Source of the DNA: Cafeteria roenbergensis
Lineage: Eukaryota; Sar; Bigyra; Bicosoecida; Cafeteriaceae
Length of the DNA stretch: 64,000 bases
Assembly: GCA_008330645.1 (NCBI GenBank)
Contig: VLTN01000015.1
Location: forward strand, 248,001-312,000
Reading direction: 5' to 3'
How positions within the stretch are numbered: position 1 is the stretch's first letter; each line of letters starts with the position of its first letter. The position numbers and the translations under genes are program-made. Under the pieces are notes generated by a model. The model searched no databases, was not told the DNA's origin, and worked only from the letters and a program-made list of their open reading frames with translations. Positions 32,171 to 44,466 of the stretch are shown in pieces.

Positions 32171-35100
32171 ATGCTTCGCGAGGATGCTCTCGCCGTGATC
32201 CGGAGCCAGGCCGCCCAGCAAGGCGTCATCTCATGGGCGCGGGTGGAGCAGCTGGCGTGGTCGGGATCGACGCCGCCTCCCATCACTGCCCGCATGGCAC
32301 TCGTGCGCATCGTCCGGGCAACCGGCAGTGATTTAGTACTCTGCGCATCTATGGAGCCGGGGGCACCTGCGGTGAGAGCCTGCAGCGCACCTGGCCACGG
32401 AAGCCAAGGCCCGACAGTTGCCCTTAGCCCAACCTGCGGCCCGGATGCGCTTCTCACCGAGCGATCCAGTCCCTTCCCGGTGTCAAGTGGGCTAACATCT
32501 CGCAGGTTTCGTCGGGTGCGCGTCGCCCACAGCCATGGGCTTCCCCGGAAACTCGTGAGTGCGTGACTCGTCAACCGTGCATGCAGCGCCCCGGCGTCGC
32601 AAGCAGCCCAGCCCCCAAGCCCAACCTCTGCGGGCGTTGTCTCACACCCGCAGACTCTGTGCAATGCCAGTCGCTGGCCCGCTTCCTCAAGGAGCTAGGC
32701 GCCTCAAACCAGGTTGACAAGCAGCTCATCGCCTTGTTTGCGAGTTCCGGCACGAACTCTTCACTGACATCGCGAAAGCTCTTCCTGCCGGCGCTGCGAA
32801 TCATTGCCCGGAGGGGCGCTTGGCGGCCCTCCCTGAGGTACACGCACATGCCTGAGGGCATGGCGGAGCTAGAACGAGCCGCCGCCCTCAACGCAAGCCT
32901 TTTCCGTGACGGAATGCTGGCCGCCGCAGCCAAGCTGCCGGAGGTGCATGCTGGGCTTGCCGACTGCAGCACCCAAGTCGCAGACGCGGCCAGGTTCTTC
33001 GAGCAGCACGCGCGCTCAACTGGCCGCCATTCGAAGCCTCGGGCAGGGACGGCCAGCGCCAAGTGGACAGACGCACTCCTCTTGCTGGAGCACACGAGGA
33101 AGGTTCTCGCAGCGGTCGTGAGTCTCGAGGCGCCCGCTCGCGGCACTGCTTGGGCGTTGGACTGCAGCGCCCCGCTCATTTTGATGGCCCAGCGGCGTCT
33201 CATTTGCCGTCCGCTTTGCTTGCCTCGCAGCCGGAACAGCTGCTCGGTCTGGATGGAGGCTTCACGGAGCGGCTTCAGGCCGGGCGCAAGGTGGCCGAAC
33301 ATGACGCTCGCGACGGCCGGACGGGCCGCTCATCGGATACCATTGACACTGCTGAGCCTGACGCAGACGCGACTATCGGGTCGTTCTCGCAGCCGGTCAG
33401 GCTGCTCAAGTGAGCCCACCAAGGCCATTGTAGCCGCGCATGACTAGCAGCCCCAGTCTCCGGGCATGCTGCGTCGCCATGGGGCGCCGCAGAACGCCTT
33501 CACAGGGCTTTGTCTCGGACCACGTGCAGGACGCCTTCGAAGCCGAGACCCCTCGTTTGCTGCTCGTTTATCCACTTCCCTCCCCCCCGCTCCCCTCCGC
33601 TCCCCCGGCCTCCCTACCCCTTCCGCTTCCTGCAATCGTTGCAGGCACGTCCGCATGGTCCCAGCGCGAAATCACCGGGTTAGTGGCCGTCGCATCACCT
33701 CAACGCTGGCTGCCGCTGCAATCAGCAGCGTTCTTGGGCCAGGTGACCAGCTGCTTGGGCCGAGGCGAGCCTGGACCACCGACCTGCTGGAGGCAACCCG
33801 CGTCACCGAAGTGAGCTCCGCGAGTCGGACGGTGTCGCAGTCGCTGCCCAAAATGCTGGATCCTGCGACGGCCGAGTTTGGCTCCGTGTTCCGGCTGCGC
33901 CAAGTGGGAGGCGGGATCCCGACAGACGCCTTCGTCAAGGTTGGTGGGTCGCCCGCCGCGAGCCTGGGAGGGCTATCCCCGGGAATTATCGGCCCTGCAA
34001 TTGCCCGTTTGGGCCTGCAAAGCAAACGCGTCGGACGAAAGGGCCGAGACCGCGCGTGGCTGGCTGCTGTCGTCATCCCGGTGGGGTGCTTCACAGGCGC
34101 GCATGACCTTGATGCCGTGGACCCCCGCCTTCCCGGCATCCTCGGTGCGCGGGCCGGGAACGCGCTGCTGCCGCCAGCCATCGCACAAGCGCCGCTCGTC
34201 GGCGAGCTCGGCGCCGGCTGCCATTCGCAAATCAGCCTTCAGCGCCACAGTCCCTCATGGAACGACGCTGCGGTCGCACTGCACGCTGTAGCAGCCATGC
34301 GGGCGGCTGCCAGCACTCGGCTCGGCCTCTCCCCGGGGTGGGCGGCGCATGCCCTGGCCCCTCACTGCGCGGCTGCCCCCACACCGCCAAGGGCTCCGTC
34401 TCGCGCTGGTGTGGGCTCGACTGCCGTGTCTGGTCTCGTTCACTGGTCTGCCGACGCCCTGCTAGTCGGGCTCAGCCATGGTTGCAATCTTGGGCCTGCC
34501 GAGCTGTGCCGTGGGGTCGGAAGCATCCGCCACAGCAAGGACTTGACCCAGTTTGACCCGGTGCGGCGCGCCCTTGCCGCCACCGCTGCCAAACGGCCGA
34601 CATCTCAACCCTGGAGCTCAGCTGCGCAGCATGAAAGGCTGGCCCTTCTTCTGGCTCAGCCGTTCTCGCCAGCCGCCCTAGCAGCGTTTGTCTCGGGGGC
34701 CTCCGCCGCTGGCACAGGCGTGGCGGCTTGTGCGGGCAGGTGGCCGACCCACCTCGACCCCCGGCCAGTTCCAGTGCCGCCTGTGTCCTCGGCGTCATGG
34801 CTTTCGGCGCTCAGCGCGCCCGCCTTGGCTGATGGCGCTGCGGGCCTGGAGACTGCGAGCACGAGTACGTCGACACCTGCCGCATCCGAAGTCCCGGCGC
34901 TGAGCCCGCTGACACAAGATGTGGTCACCTTCGCAGCAAGAGCAAGAGCATCTTGTGCATCGCACCGGCTGCCTCGCAACTTGTGGCGGCTGGCAGCTGC
35001 CGGTGCTGCCCTGGCACGATACGGCGCCTTGTGCCTGACCAACATCGCCCGATTGGTCCAGCCGCCGGCAGACTCGCCAGTTAGCCAGTTCATGTCAAAC

Positions 35101-38100
35101 TTTGCTGCTTCGATGCAATGGAATGGCCTGGCCGAATGCTGGGAGCAGGAGCTGTCGTTCAAGCCTCGGAAGGCGAGCGGCTTGGCAGCAGAGGCTCGCG
35201 CAGGCGGGCGAGATCAAGCGAGCGTTATGGTTTTGTGCCGGGGACCAGACTGCCGTCCTGGCAGCGTCAGCTTTGGGGCCGCAGTCTTGGCAGGCAAGGC
35301 GAGGCACGGCCGCAAAGGCTTGGACGTTGGACGCCTTGTCGATGTGGTCTTTGGAAAGGCAACCCGCTTGTCTGCTTCGGCCAGCTTCGAGAAGCAGGCC
35401 AGCCCTGGCCTCTCGCGGAGTGAGGCCGACGCCGCAAGCAAGCCTTGGGCAGGGTGGCTGCGCGAGATCGCGGACAAGGTCAAGGCAGGGATCATTGGAG
35501 CCGACGGAAAGCCGGTGCCTGCCAAAACTCTGCAGCTGGTGGATATGCAGCAATTTCCGTTGCGCGTGCGGGCGATGAGTGCCAAGCTACTGGCAGCGAC
35601 GTCGGATGGGCAGGGTGACTCCGCGCTCTTGGCTCGTGGCGCTGGCCGAGGCGTGCAGACGCGCCCCCAAGCTCTCGAGCAGCTGCTGCGTGTGCTGCTG
35701 AGCGCGCCTGCTTCGCTGTCGCTTGGGGCAGGTTCGTCGCCTCCTTCGTTGCTGCGCGCCTTGCTGACTCGAGGCCTTCGAGTGTCGGATCTTGGCTCCG
35801 AGTTGAAGGCACGTCTTGGTGCGCTGGCGGAGCCGATTCCGCTTGGAATGGTCTCCTTGTTTCAGGGCCGCTCGGTAGATGCAACAAAGCCTTGGATTAG
35901 CAGCCGCTCGGCCAAGGACCTGCTTCGCTTCGGATCAGTTGCCAAAGCCAAGACACTGTTCAGATTCGCGCTGCTCGCAAGGCAGCTGGCCGGCCTTGCG
36001 GAAGCCACAGACCCCCAGATTGCGCGCGAGTTCGTGGGCAGCATCCCCGAGGCAAGCCCAGGCATGCCCACCGGCTATGGCAGAGCCGACGTCGTCGCTT
36101 TTCTTGCAGAGTTCAAGCGCCTGGCGCAGGAGAAGGGCTCTGTCTCGTTCCGCGACGTGATTCGTCTGATGCCGGTCGGGCAGGTGTTTGCGTTGCTCGG
36201 TCTGCCCGGGCTGCAGTCCAGTGGTCGCACACTGCCACTCCTGGCCTCTTCAGCGAGGGCGCTCGTCAAGGAGCTGGAAGCTGTCTTCCCGGGGTACAAC
36301 CGGCCCAGACCAATTCGCTCGGGGTTCGTTCACGCTGGGCCGCCCCTTGGCCTAGTGGCAGACAGGTGCGACCAGCGAATCGGTCGCACTGCTGCGCTTC
36401 GGCAAACGGGAGGCGCTGGCACCGGTGGCAGCGGCGCCGCAGCCGGCGAGCTTGCAGACTCCGATGCCGACAGCAACGACGACGAAGGCAGCGAAGCTGA
36501 TGAGGTTGACGACGACGACGAGGACGTCGTTGACGACGAGCAAGAAGACGGCGTTCAAGATGAGCAAGAGGACGAGTTTGACGACGACGATGAGGACGAG
36601 GGTCCTGAGGAAGACGACGGTGGCCACGAGGAGGACTTCGGCGATGATGATGACGATGCTGGCAGCCAGGCTTCTTTTCGGCCAGGCTCGGACGGGTCGA
36701 GCGACGACGACGACGACGACGACGAAGAAGAAGTCGATGGCGACCGTGCGCATGCCACGCCCAGTCGAACAGGCGCAGGCGGTGGCTGCAAGGCGTCACC
36801 CGCTAGCACTGGCGGCAGCAACCTCACCGATGTGCTTTGTCAGTTTGCTGAGCCGGCAGTGTCGCTCCTGGCACGAACGGGCCTTGTGAAGCTTGGCGGG
36901 TGCTCTTCAGAGCCCAGGGCCATGGAAGGCCTGGCGCGCAAACCGATTTGCAAGGTCCGCGCCGTGCCAGACGTGTGCTCAGCCATTGGACTCGCGCAGC
37001 AGGACCTTCAAGCGCTGTTTGGCGATGCGTGGAAGCGCGGCTCGAGCCGGGCCGGGGACGGCGCCGCCGGGGGCGCGGGCGCAGCTCCAGTCGAGGTTCC
37101 GGCGGAGCTGCAGCTTGACTGGAGTGGCAGCTGCCACCCGCCAGTTCTGTCGGAGGATCTCCTCCAAGCTCTCGGCGCGGCACCAGCACCAGCGGCCGAC
37201 GACAAGCGCCCGCACCGGGACGACGATGATGTCTCGTGCTCCCAGGACAACCCTGACGCAGTGGATTGCCTGTTCGGGCGTTTCGCAGACATCCTCTGCG
37301 TGGCTTCGGGCACATTCGAGTGGCAGATGCCGTACTTGCGCGGGTCCCTGAACGCCTTGCTTGTCGAAGGGCGGCAGGCCGCCTCCACCCAGCCAAAGTC
37401 CTCGCCAGACGTGCGAGAGTTGCAGGATCGGCAGAGGGACAAGTCGTTCTTCGAGGCAGCCGTGCACCAGATCGCTTCCAGGGAGCCGCTGTCCGGTGCC
37501 GTGCGCCTCAAGGACGGGGTGACGCTCCTGGGCCTGAGCAGCTTTGTGCCAGGCACTGACGTGGAGGTGGCGGCAGCAATGACGTGCGGGCCCGTTGCGC
37601 CGTCGCGGAGCGACTTGGCTCACCTCAGGCGTGGGCGCGGCCTATCGCCGCGAGTCGCGTTGGCCCGCAGCATCCCGAGGGGTGACCGCGTCACCGGCGG
37701 CCTGGTTTGCCGGTTCGGCTTGACTGCCAGGGAATTTGTTCGCGGTCTCGCCCTGCCCATCATCCTGGGGCCACTGAGGCTCGTCTCCAGCAGCAGTGAC
37801 TTTCGGGGTCTCTTCGCTGTTCACATCGGAGCAGCCACTGCTGAGGCTGGCCGGTTTATGCAGTGGCGCGCAGCCAACACCCGCAAGTTCCTCTCGTCCG
37901 CCACCGCGGCGCTGCCTCGGGCGTGGGAGCGCGCTCTCCGGGTCACTCACCGGCGACTCACGGCTGGGCGTGTTCCAGCCGATGACTCGGCTGAAACGCG
38001 CAAGCGCTTTGACGCCGGGGTGCGAGAGCTGGACAGCCGGCTGCAAGAGGCGCTGGAGCGCACCGAGGGCAGGGTCGTGCTGAGGCAACTGGTCCCGGAG

Positions 38101-40784
38101 GTGGCGTGGGACCCTGTGCTCCAGTCTGTGACGCTTCGCACGCGTGCGGGCTTCGAGGAAGAGACCAAGGCGAACCCCTTTTGGCTGTTCCTGGAGATTC
38201 GCGCGCAAGCTCTCATCGGGAGAGCCTGCAACCCGCTTGCGGATTGCTCGAGCGACGCAGCACGAGCTGGCGGGGCCCGGCGAGCCAGCAAGCGATCGCG
38301 GGCCAAGCTTTGCAGCCTCGTCATGGCAAGCCAGCAGAGTGTCGAGTGGTTCGGATGGCGGCTTGAGCGGCACGGCGGGACAGCGCTGCGTTTCTTGTTT
38401 GCGGGTGTGCCACAATCAGAACTGCAGTCAGCTGCAAGGGCGCTGGCGACTGGGGACAGCCGGTTCGTGTTTCGGCTCTCCAAAGGATTCAACAACATCT
38501 GTCGCGCTGTCCTTGGGCCCAGCTCCGTGTCTGGTGCCCCTGCGATTGCCACTGCAATGCGGATGGCCGCAGCTGACCTGGCCGCCATCTACGCGCGGTT
38601 TGCGCTGCGGGAGGAAGGCATTGAGGTCGTCGGACAGGAGGCGTGGCCGTTTGAGCCCAAGCCTGACGTGGCGGAGTTCGAAGCAGCGCTGCCGGCGTGT
38701 CTGCACCCGTCACAGCTGCCGAACCAGCCGTTGGAGTGCGCAATCGAAGGCTGCGGGTCGCAGGAGGGGCGGGCCACGCTCGCAGTTCCTCGGACGTGTG
38801 GCGCTCGCCAGATCGCCATGCTCAAGGCCCAGGGCCCAGGTGCAGCAGACTTGGCGATCCAGGGACTGCAAGAGCTCGGAGTCGGATGGGCAGGGGCCAA
38901 GGAAGCTGCAACAGCTGCTGCTGCTGCTGCCAGCGCCGCGGGCATTGAGGGGCTCGTGGTGCACGGCTACGGCGGCGCGGCGCGTGGGGGACGTCCCCGG
39001 CCGTCAACTGGACACACGTTCGACCCGACCGTGCACAGGTCTGTGCGCCTGTGGCCGTCGCGTGCCGCCACAGCGCTGCATATGGCCCTTGTCTTGCTCT
39101 CTGACAAGCACCCTGCAAGCAGGGCAAGGTACGCAGCGCTAGTGCATTGGTTTGGCACCGGCAAGGCGCCCGGGGCATCCGAAGCTGAGCGTGCCACAGC
39201 AATTCACGCCAGTGACCTCCCCACTTCCTCGTTCAAGGGAGCCCAGCTGGAGCCTCGCCTTGCGTCGATGCTGAGCAAAGTTATGTCCAGGGGTGTCTTT
39301 GTTGCCAGGCAGCCGCCATCACAGGCCTCCTTCGAGGCGGCAACTGGACGGGCCATCAAGGCCTTGGCTGCGAAGAGGGCCCAGGCTGCCCCTGGCACGG
39401 CGATCGCGCTGCCCGTTCTGCCTGGGCTGATTCCCTACGCCTCGGTGCCGCCCGGGTCGAAGCACGGCGCCCTGGGGTTCACCACACCCCCAGGGGAGGC
39501 CTACGCTGCGGACGACGGTCGTGCGTCTGCCTCGGGCTGGTGGTGCCCCTTCTCGCGCCGCCTGGCAGAGCTACTTTCCAAGCGGGTCGCGTCCGCCATC
39601 GTGGCCCACTTCGGTCCGAGTCATGTCCAGCCGTGGCGTCAGGCCCGGATGGACGGTCCAGGTCGAAAGCGATGGAACGCTGACGCGCCGCACGAGTCGT
39701 GGGGCCTCTTGCACGAGAGTCAGGGCAGGGAGCCTTTGCCGCTGGCACACGTCCTGGCGCCGCCATCTGCCGATTCGTCGACGTTCCCTGGTGCGGTCGC
39801 AGGCGGGCTCAAGTGCCCCGAGCCACGGGTCTTTGTGCCCGAGGCCATGGTCGAGGAACTGGGCAAGTGCCTGTCGTACAGGAGTCGCATCATGCCCCAG
39901 ACACTGGAAAAGCTGCAGACTCCCCGCCGCACCTCCTTGGAGCTGCTGTCGGATGCAGTTGTCCACCCCTCGGTGCTCACGCCTGCCTACGTCAAAACAG
40001 GATTCTCGATCACGGGCGAGAGAGCTGCGGCCAGGGGGGCGATTCCCCGGGCCGTGCGGCGTCGCTCAAGCAGAGGCGGAGGCGCGGGGTCCCTGGCCGG
40101 AGACCCAGGCGCAGGAGTGGTGGCTCGCGACTTGCGCGCTACGGTGGCAGCAGCGTCCCAAGTCTGGAAGGTCCGCGACGCCGACTCGCTCGTGTGGATG
40201 CGCGCGAAGCCGTCCAAGCCATGGCTTGCTTGGCTGCCGCCAGACCTTTTGCCTGCAGCGCGCGCCGCAGCGTCGGCGGCTGCCAAAGCCAAGCCTCCGC
40301 CCGCAGAACGGCCGACTTCCCCGCGAGACGTGGAGGCGGCCCTGCTTGGCAGCGTGTGGGAGGCGCTGCGTCGCGCGGCAGCGCATGCTTGCGTTTCAGC
40401 GGGCGAGTCGTTCGACCGTTGCGACGCCGACCCCTTGCCCGGCGCCCAAGGCTTTGGTCCCCGTGTCCCAGCCGACGAGGTCGTTCACAGCCTCCCTGAC
40501 GAGCCGTGGGACGTAGTCGCTGCCCGCGTGAGCGCCCGCCTTGGGGACATCGTGGGCGACGCGGAGGCCGGTGAGAGAGTGCAGCCAGCTGTGGAGGCTC
40601 TGCCGCAAGCTGACCCGCGACTGGTCGACGTTGCATCGCTCGGGGTCGCAGGCCTCGGTGCACTTCGCCGGCTCGCTGGTGTCGTTAGGGCGCAAGATGC
40701 GAAGCATACTCGCGCGGTGTCTGCCTTGCGCCAGCGTGTGTTGGCGAGTCTGCTCGCCACTCGCTTGAGCGACCCCGCTCCGGG

Positions 40785-40821
<37 letters not shown>

Positions 40822-43710
40822 CTGGCAGAGACGGAGGCAGCTGCCGCTGCTCCAGTGGGGGCTGCACGGGTGCGCCTCGCAGTCGCTCCATCGTCGCGGT
40901 TCTGCCGGCCGGGTGCTGGCCAGGTGTGTGTCAATGTTCACGGCGCCTGGCTGGACGCTGCAAGTGGGGAAGCCGTGGCTGCAACAGCTGCGCGTCTCTT
41001 GGCAGTGCTCGTGCAGAGGGCGTGCAGCGCAGCTGACGAAGACTCTGGCACGGGAGCAGAGAGTTGGAGGCATGCCGCGCTGGCCCCCGCCATGTCGGGA
41101 GCAGGCTTGGAGGTGTCTGAGGGGCTGCGCCGTGCCGGTGTAGCCATGACGTTGCTCGAGGCATGCGGTCTCATCGCCCCGTGTCCAGCGAAGAGCGAAG
41201 GCGCCTCCACTGCGCTCCGCCGCTGGCTTAATGCCGTGCCGTCAGGCAGGGTGCCGCCCCAAGCTGAGCCTGCAGGTGTCGATGGCGGAGACGCTGAGGT
41301 GCAGTGCGAGCCCGAGCTGGTTCTAGGCAGGCTTGCGGCAGCTCGCCTGCTTCGCCTTGAAGCAGCCGCCTCCGTGCGGCTGCCGCTGCGTGCCTTTGCC
41401 TCCGTTGCGGCGGGGTTCTTTCCGGACACGAGCCACCTTGGCATTCCCGCTGCTGGCAGGGCTCCAAAGGCCCCCACTGGCCACGCCAGCGTTGCGCCTG
41501 CCGATGCGTCGGTGGGGCGCGAGGAGGGCGTTCCCGAAGCCGATGCAGAGCTCGACGCGCTCCTGGCCATGACAGGCGCCACCCTGGATGACCTGTCGAG
41601 TCCAGGGTCTCCCGCGCTGCGTGGTGATGCCCCCAGCAGTGCGGCAACACAGGCGGGCAGTGGAAAGCGTGCCCGCGACGACAGAGACGTCCAAGGCGAC
41701 CATTCTCTGCATGCGGACGCAAGGCCAGCAACGGCTGCAGCACCACTGGCGCCCGCGGCGAAGCGAGCTCGCTTGGCGAGAGAGCCGACAAAGCACGCGG
41801 CCATTGTTGCCCAAGACGAAGCCGCGCTGCAGGGGCTTTGGGAGCGCGCTGGATGCCCCGGAGGGCACACGGCGGTCGCTTGGGCGCGGGGGCTGACTGA
41901 GGCAGCTCTTGCCATGCCCAGAGCTCGCGAGCACGGCGTGTATGTGGCGGAGCTGGCTGCAGACCTGCTTCGCCACGACCCTAGGGGTGAAATTGCTGTG
42001 CCTCTTGGAGATTCGGCTGACTCTTCGTCTGCCTCAGCAGCAGCGGCGGCCACAGCTCGAAGCAGCTTGGGGCATGGCGCCACGCCGTTGCAACGTGACC
42101 GCACAGGGGCCCGCCTCGTGGCCTGCTTCGCGGGCAGAGCCGGGGTGGCTCTGGGCGCCGTGCGTGCCGCCTGTCGCAGCCTCTGCCAGGACGGGAGTGC
42201 GCTTGTGGCGCAAGGCCCCCTCGGGGCGTGCTTGGTGAGGCCTGCGCACTGGCTCGCATCGCCGGCAGCCGCTCGGCTGCTTGTTGGCCGGCCAGCAGCC
42301 GAAGCCCTCGACAGAGCGACCAGTGCTCGCGCACAGGGCCGCGTCGGGGCCGAGGCGGGTGACGACGGGGCAGCGTCCGCGAATAGCTCGCTTGAGGCCG
42401 GTGGCGATGGAGCTCAGCCTGTGCTCCCCGACGAGGACTTGGGCTGCGCTCGAGGCACAGCGGAAGTGCGCGTTTCGCTCGCTGCGTCGGCAACCACCAC
42501 CTTGCCCGGGAGCGCGGAAGCCGAAGCCGCCGACACAGACGTTGCAGCCCAGATTGCGCGAGCCGCAGCGGGGGCTGGTGTTGGAGAACGCCGGCCCGAG
42601 GGGAGCAGTGGCCGCATTGAAATCAGCATGCTTCGAGGCACACCAGCGCTGGCGCCCGCACAACTGTGGACTGGTCTTGGATCCGGGAAGCCCGTTGGCA
42701 CCCTGCTGCTGCGTCTGGCTGTCGCTGCCACCGCTCTCTGCTCCGGGACAGCCTCTACCCACAGCACCGGCCTCAGCGCTGCAGCCGCCGCGCGCGGGCT
42801 CGGTGTGGGGTCGGCCGCGGATGCGCTGGCCCTCCTGAGCGTGCTTCACTCCCTGGGGCTCGTGTGCCCGGTCGTCGTCTCCGCAACGAGCGGCACGCTG
42901 GCTGCGGCACCGCCGGCTGCTGCTCCTTCGAGCGCGAGAGGGTTCATGGCGGACCTCCTGGCAGAAGGCCTTCCGGTTCCCACCCTCACTGTGGACGCTG
43001 CGGCGCCGGACCGCGTCGCAGATGCAGTGTCGCTCGAGCATGGGCAGGCCATCCTGGCTGGGTCGTGCGGCCTGTGGCAGGCCGCGTGCCTGGAGCAAGT
43101 CGACGCTCGACTCTCTGACGCGGCTGGTCGGAGGTGGCGCCCGGCTGTGTCAGACGAGGCGGCCGTGGGATTGCTGGCGTCCTTGGCGAGACGCTTGGGA
43201 CTCGCTTGTGCGGAGGTCAAGCAGGTCCACGCCCGGCTGTGCACATTGAGGACAGGTATCACATCCCACGTGAGCCTGTCTCCGCAGGAGCGGAACGCGC
43301 GGGACAGCGACCTCGAAAGCAACCTTGACGACGCGCGATCTTCTTCCGACGCAGCTTCAGATGGAGCAGAGGCCCAGGAGGACCGTGTCGACGACGACTT
43401 TGACAGCCACGGCCACGACACAGACGCCAGTGGCTCCGAAGCGGGTGACGAGGGGAGCGAGCTGCACGCGGTTTTGGCTGCCTTGTCGGCCGACCTGCGC
43501 AACGCCCTCGAGGAGGGAAAACAGGCTTCAAGCCAAGCAAGGCGAGCGCCGGAGTTGGGGGGCAGCAGGATTGGCGAAGGCGTGGCAAGTGACAGCGATG
43601 GTGACTTCGCCGTCGCTGCGGACGACAGCCAAGACAGCGGGGACAGCGACAGCGACAGCGACGCCAGTTCGTGGTCGACTGACGGGCCTGATCATGCCAG
43701 CTCGCACTAG
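32171..43710 (+). CDS. Giant nuclear-type protein, about 3,652 aa, possibly TFIIIC largest subunit-like
   Basis: Five exons are read: 32171-32371, 32506-32554, 32654-33117, 33231-33409 and 33645-43710. Introns are 134, 99, 113 and 235 bases with phases 0, 1, 0 and 2. The lengths close in frame and give 3,652 residues, which supports the model. The N-terminus resembles a winged-helix start (REDALAVIRSQAAQQG). A strongly acidic Asp/Glu tract lies at about 36455-36670, a Ser run at 40785-40825, a basic KRARDDRD-type patch near 41660-41785 and another acidic tail near 43300-43690. Further helical winged-helix-like pieces occur near 41090-41180 and 42690-42890. Repeated winged helices, acidic tracts and great length are features of the B-block-binding TFIIIC subunit (GTF3C1), but no diagnostic motif was recognised and that name is a weak guess. 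Codon use is less GC-extreme than in most neighbours. Confidence 0.6.
40785..40825 (+). repeat. TCCTCG repeat encoding polyserine
   Basis: A hexamer TCCTCG repeats about seven times within the last exon of the giant gene and encodes about a dozen serines. Confidence 0.85.
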
Positions 43711-44466
43711 TCGGCAAGAATCGCCGTCAGTGCTCGCTAGGGGTGCGAGTTTGCGTGCGCGGTGCGCATTGCGCATACGGCTTGAGCGCGCACGAAGCCG
43801 AGAGGCGGCAAGTTGGATATGACTTGTTGGCCCCGCACATTCTCCGCTTTGGTTGCGCACGCAGTGGCAGCGAGCGGCTGACACAGAGCCGAGCTCGTCT
43901 AAACTTTCGGGGCTCGGAAAGCTGGCCACCTTCAGCCTCACATCAACTCCACACCCACTCAGTGCGCGTGGCGTTCCGTCACGGGAGCTGCCCGTCCCGG
44001 GGGCGAGCGACAAGGCGAGCAGCGCACGCAAAGTCGCGCTCGTTCCCGTCGCCGCTGGGCTCGCTTCCCGCTTGGCGATAGGCCACATGGAAATCCTTCA
44101 TCAGCAGCGCGTCCAGCGCCTCGTGAGTGCGACTCTTCTGTGCGTGCATGGCGGAACTGCGGAGCTCAACACCAGCAATTGCTCCACTCTGGCTTCCTCG
44201 GGTCTTGCTCAGTTTGCCAGCCCCAACGCACAACTTAGGCGTCACTGCATCCGCCACTCTTCCTCGCAACGCAAGCTTGCACGACGCTTCCATGTCGATG
44301 AGAGCGTGCCAGAGCAGAGCACAGTCTCCAGACGCCGGCGGCACCCCAATCGCGCCGCAAAGCCACACTCCCCCAAAGAACACGCCCCTGGGGCTGCTGC
44401 AGGAAGGCACGGAGAAAGGGGCCGGTATCGCCTCGCGCCCGCGGCCTGGGCGGCGTTGCGAGCTTC
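43711..44466. other. Intergenic, possible upstream exon at 44089-44124
   Basis: This is about 750 bases between two plus-strand genes. An ATG at 44089 opens MEILHQQRVQRL and runs straight into a good donor (GTGAGT at 44125). This could be a short first exon of the downstream gene, but no acceptor joined it in the right phase by my reading. Otherwise nothing is seen. Confidence 0.35.

Noticed and set aside
44089-44124. Short first exon MEILHQQRVQRL joined to the BRK-like gene
   Set aside because: The donor is good, but no downstream acceptor joined it to the main frame in phase, so I left the gene starting at 44467 and only noted the possibility.
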